64,000 bases of DNA from Butyrivibrio sp. AC2005 (GTDB lineage Bacteria; Bacillota; Clostridia; Lachnospirales; Lachnospiraceae). A program made the translations under genes and the position numbers. The stretch lies in the NCBI RefSeq assembly GCF_000424145.1, contig NZ_KE384137.1, forward strand, positions 310,001-374,000. Direction: 5' to 3'. Below, in pieces: positions 62,666 through 64,000 of this stretch (within the stretch, counting starts at the first letter, position 1; every line of letters begins with the position of its first letter). Below the pieces are notes generated by a model that had not been told where the DNA came from, made no database searches, and worked only from the letters and a program-made list of their open reading frames with translations.

Positions 62666-62905
62666 TTATTTCAAAATACAGAAATATTGGTAAGTGTACA
62701 TTGATCTCCCGTAAGGGAAACAAGCACGTTACTGTTTCCGGGTGGTATCATGATGGTACATTTTATTGATATCATATGAAAGTGTATACTTTATATTTAT
62801 CAACCTTCTTCATAGAATGTATTCTTTCCTAAAAATAATCATATCTGGTACTATTATCATCTAAATATCGTTTATTTTGCAATAAAACACTTATAAAAAA
62901 ATATA

Positions 62906-62940
62906 AAAAAACCGACACACACAAATGCATGTCGGTTTTT
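62906..62940 (-). terminator. Terminator of rny
   Basis: Stem AACCGACA/TGTCGGTT (extended by A-T pairs), 12-nt loop, followed by TTTTTTT on the minus strand. Confidence 0.85.
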
Positions 62941-62959
62941 ACTTAGCTTTTCAAGTAAT

Positions 62960-64000
62960 TTACTTAGCGTAATCAGTTGCTCTGCTTTCACGAATGATAT
63001 TAACCTTGATCTGTCCGGGATATTCCATCTCGTTCTCAATCTTCTTAGCAATATCTCTTGCCATCAATACCATATCGGAATCGCTTACCTGCTCAGGAAC
63101 AACCATTACTCTGACTTCTCTTCCGGCCTGAATAGCGAAGGAATGATCAACGCCCTTAAAGCTGTTTGTGATCTCCTCGAGTTCTTTTAATCTGCTGGTA
63201 TAGGTCTCAAGTGTTTCTCTTCTTGCGCCAGGTCTTGCTGCAGAAATTGTATCAGCAGCCTGTACTATAACAGCTATGAGTGACTGAGGTTCTACATCTC
63301 CGTGATGTGCCTCAACTGCGTTGATGACGGTCGCAGATTCTTTATATTTCTTACAAATATCAACACCAAGTGATATATGTGAGCCTTCCATTTCATGGTC
63401 AACAGCCTTACCGATATCATGTAAGAGACCTGCTCTCTTAGCAATTCGAACATCAAGCTCCAATTCAGAAGCCATAAGTCCGCAAAGCTGTGATACTTCA
63501 ACGGAATGCTTAAGTGCATTCTGTCCATAACTGGTACGGAAACGCATACGGCCAAGTAATTTTATGATTTCAGGATGGAGTCCGTGAACACCTGCTTCAA
63601 GTGCAGCATTCTCACCCTCTTCCTTAATCTTATTGGCCACTTCCTTCTGTGCCTTCTCAACCATCTCTTCAATTCTTGCAGGATGGATACGACCATCTAC
63701 AATCAGCTTCTCAAGAGCGATACGGGCAACTTCTCTTCTGATCGGATCAAATCCGGAAATAACAACAGCCTCAGGTGTATCGTCTATAATAAGATCAACA
63801 CCTGTCATTGTCTCAAGAGTTCTGATATTTCTGCCCTCACGTCCGATAATGCGTCCCTTCATCTCGTCGTTAGGAAGCTGTACAACTGAAATAGTTGTCT
63901 CGGAAACATGATCTGCAGCACATCTCTGGATAGCATTTACAACTATCTCCTTAGCGCGCTTATCTGCTTCTTCCTTAGCCTCCGCTTCCATGTTTTTTAT
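62960..64000 (-). CDS. rny: Ribonuclease Y, C-terminal part (5' end outside the window)
   Basis: Membrane-anchored endoribonuclease that starts mRNA decay in Firmicutes. The visible part begins in the coiled coil ([15 protein letters not shown]), then the KH domain with [15 protein letters not shown], then the HD domain ([12 protein letters not shown]) and the C-terminal segment ending in [16 protein letters not shown]. RNase Y is about 520 residues, so roughly a third (TM and coiled coil) lies beyond the edge; the frame is open to base 64000. It is followed by a strong terminator. Confidence 0.95.
   Translation of the reverse strand: MKNMEAEAKEEADKRAKEIVVNAIQRCAADHVSETTISVVQLPNDEMKGRIIGREGRNIRTLETMTGVDLIIDDTPEAVVISGFDPIRREVARIALEKLIVDGRIHPARIEEMVEKAQKEVANKIKEEGENAALEAGVHGLHPEIIKLLGRMRFRTSYGQNALKHSVEVSQLCGLMASELELDVRIAKRAGLLHDIGKAVDHEMEGSHISLGVDICKKYKESATVINAVEAHHGDVEPQSLIAVIVQAADTISAARPGARRETLETYTSRLKELEEITNSFKGVDHSFAIQAGREVRVMVVPEQVSDSDMVLMARDIAKKIENEMEYPGQIKVNIIRESRATDYAK

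Larger units (their letters stand above)
62586..62959. other. 374-bp intergenic region
   Basis: No supportable gene. It contains the promoter of the DtxR-type operon, a hairpin at 62708-62742 (CCC plus GGAAACA paired with TGTTTCC plus GGG), three similar motifs of the form GTACATT...TTGAT near 62695, 62755 and 62783 that could be an insertion-element remnant, and the rny terminator at its right end. Confidence 0.65.

Noticed and set aside
62586..62959. Manganese (yybP-ykoY) riboswitch near the DtxR-type regulator
   Set aside because: The only hairpin there lacks the conserved internal loop sequences of that riboswitch.

Overview
This 64 kb window looks like chromosome of a low-to-moderate-GC anaerobic Firmicute, most probably a Lachnospiraceae member (Butyrivibrio/Roseburia-like; family placement is inference). 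The support is the yicC-gmk-rpoZ-rimO-pgsA order, RNase Y, RqcH, a 722-residue FtsA-like protein next to coaE-polA, a GPH sugar symporter, MalFG-type permeases, Gram-positive lipoproteins and an LtaS-type sulfatase. Nearly all genes lie on the minus strand; only two convincing genes (a GDPD lipoprotein at 10.4 kb and a 66-residue protein at 52.7 kb) are on the plus strand. No prophage, insertion sequence with transposase, CRISPR array or rRNA was seen. One tRNA-Leu(CAA) is present.

Layout in plus-strand coordinates. 0-8 kb: a partial unknown gene, a DEAD-box RNA helicase with a terminator-like leader, then pgsA, rimO, rpoZ, gmk, yicC (one operon read right to left) and rqcH. 8-20 kb: an envelope and signalling block holding an LtaS-like phosphoglycerol transferase, a divergent GDPD lipoprotein, an Hpt protein, a LytS-type two-component system with lipoprotein, O-acyltransferase and PP2C phosphatase, and a MATE/MurJ-type flippase. 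20-28 kb: glgA, trpS, an isolated cbiD-like gene, rho with a structured leader, then an NfeD-stomatin pair bracketed by two copies of a GC-rich hairpin repeat. 28-38 kb: an unusual seven-gene run combining two MalFG-type permeases, an HlyD-type adaptor, a MacB periplasmic-domain protein with no FtsX core and a very large propeller-plus-binding-protein lipoprotein, preceded by PFL and ACT proteins and walJ. 38-44 kb: FtsA-like, coaE, polA and a zinc-finger anti-sigma-like protein. 44-51 kb: a GH2 / GT-B / GPH-symporter sugar operon behind an attenuator-like leader, an HD-GYP phosphodiesterase and the tRNA. 51-57 kb: a small membrane protein, an alpha/beta hydrolase, the plus-strand 66-residue gene, a transglutaminase-Big2 protein and a CBS-type pyrophosphatase. 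57-64 kb: a tightly overlapping operon of DtxR-type regulator, RsmF, heterodimeric ABC exporter and TtcA, then the 3' two thirds of rny.

Recurring themes are RNA metabolism (DEAD-box helicase, YicC, RqcH, RNase Y, Rho, RimO, TtcA, RsmF), envelope polymer handling, and 5' leaders carrying hairpins right before the ribosome-binding site (DEAD-box helicase, GH2 operon, rho, transglutaminase gene, 66-residue gene). The strongest candidate for an undescribed system is the 28-35.8 kb locus, in which import-type permeases are co-transcribed with efflux-type adaptor parts and no ATPase. All product names come from motif recognition by eye; no database search was possible.
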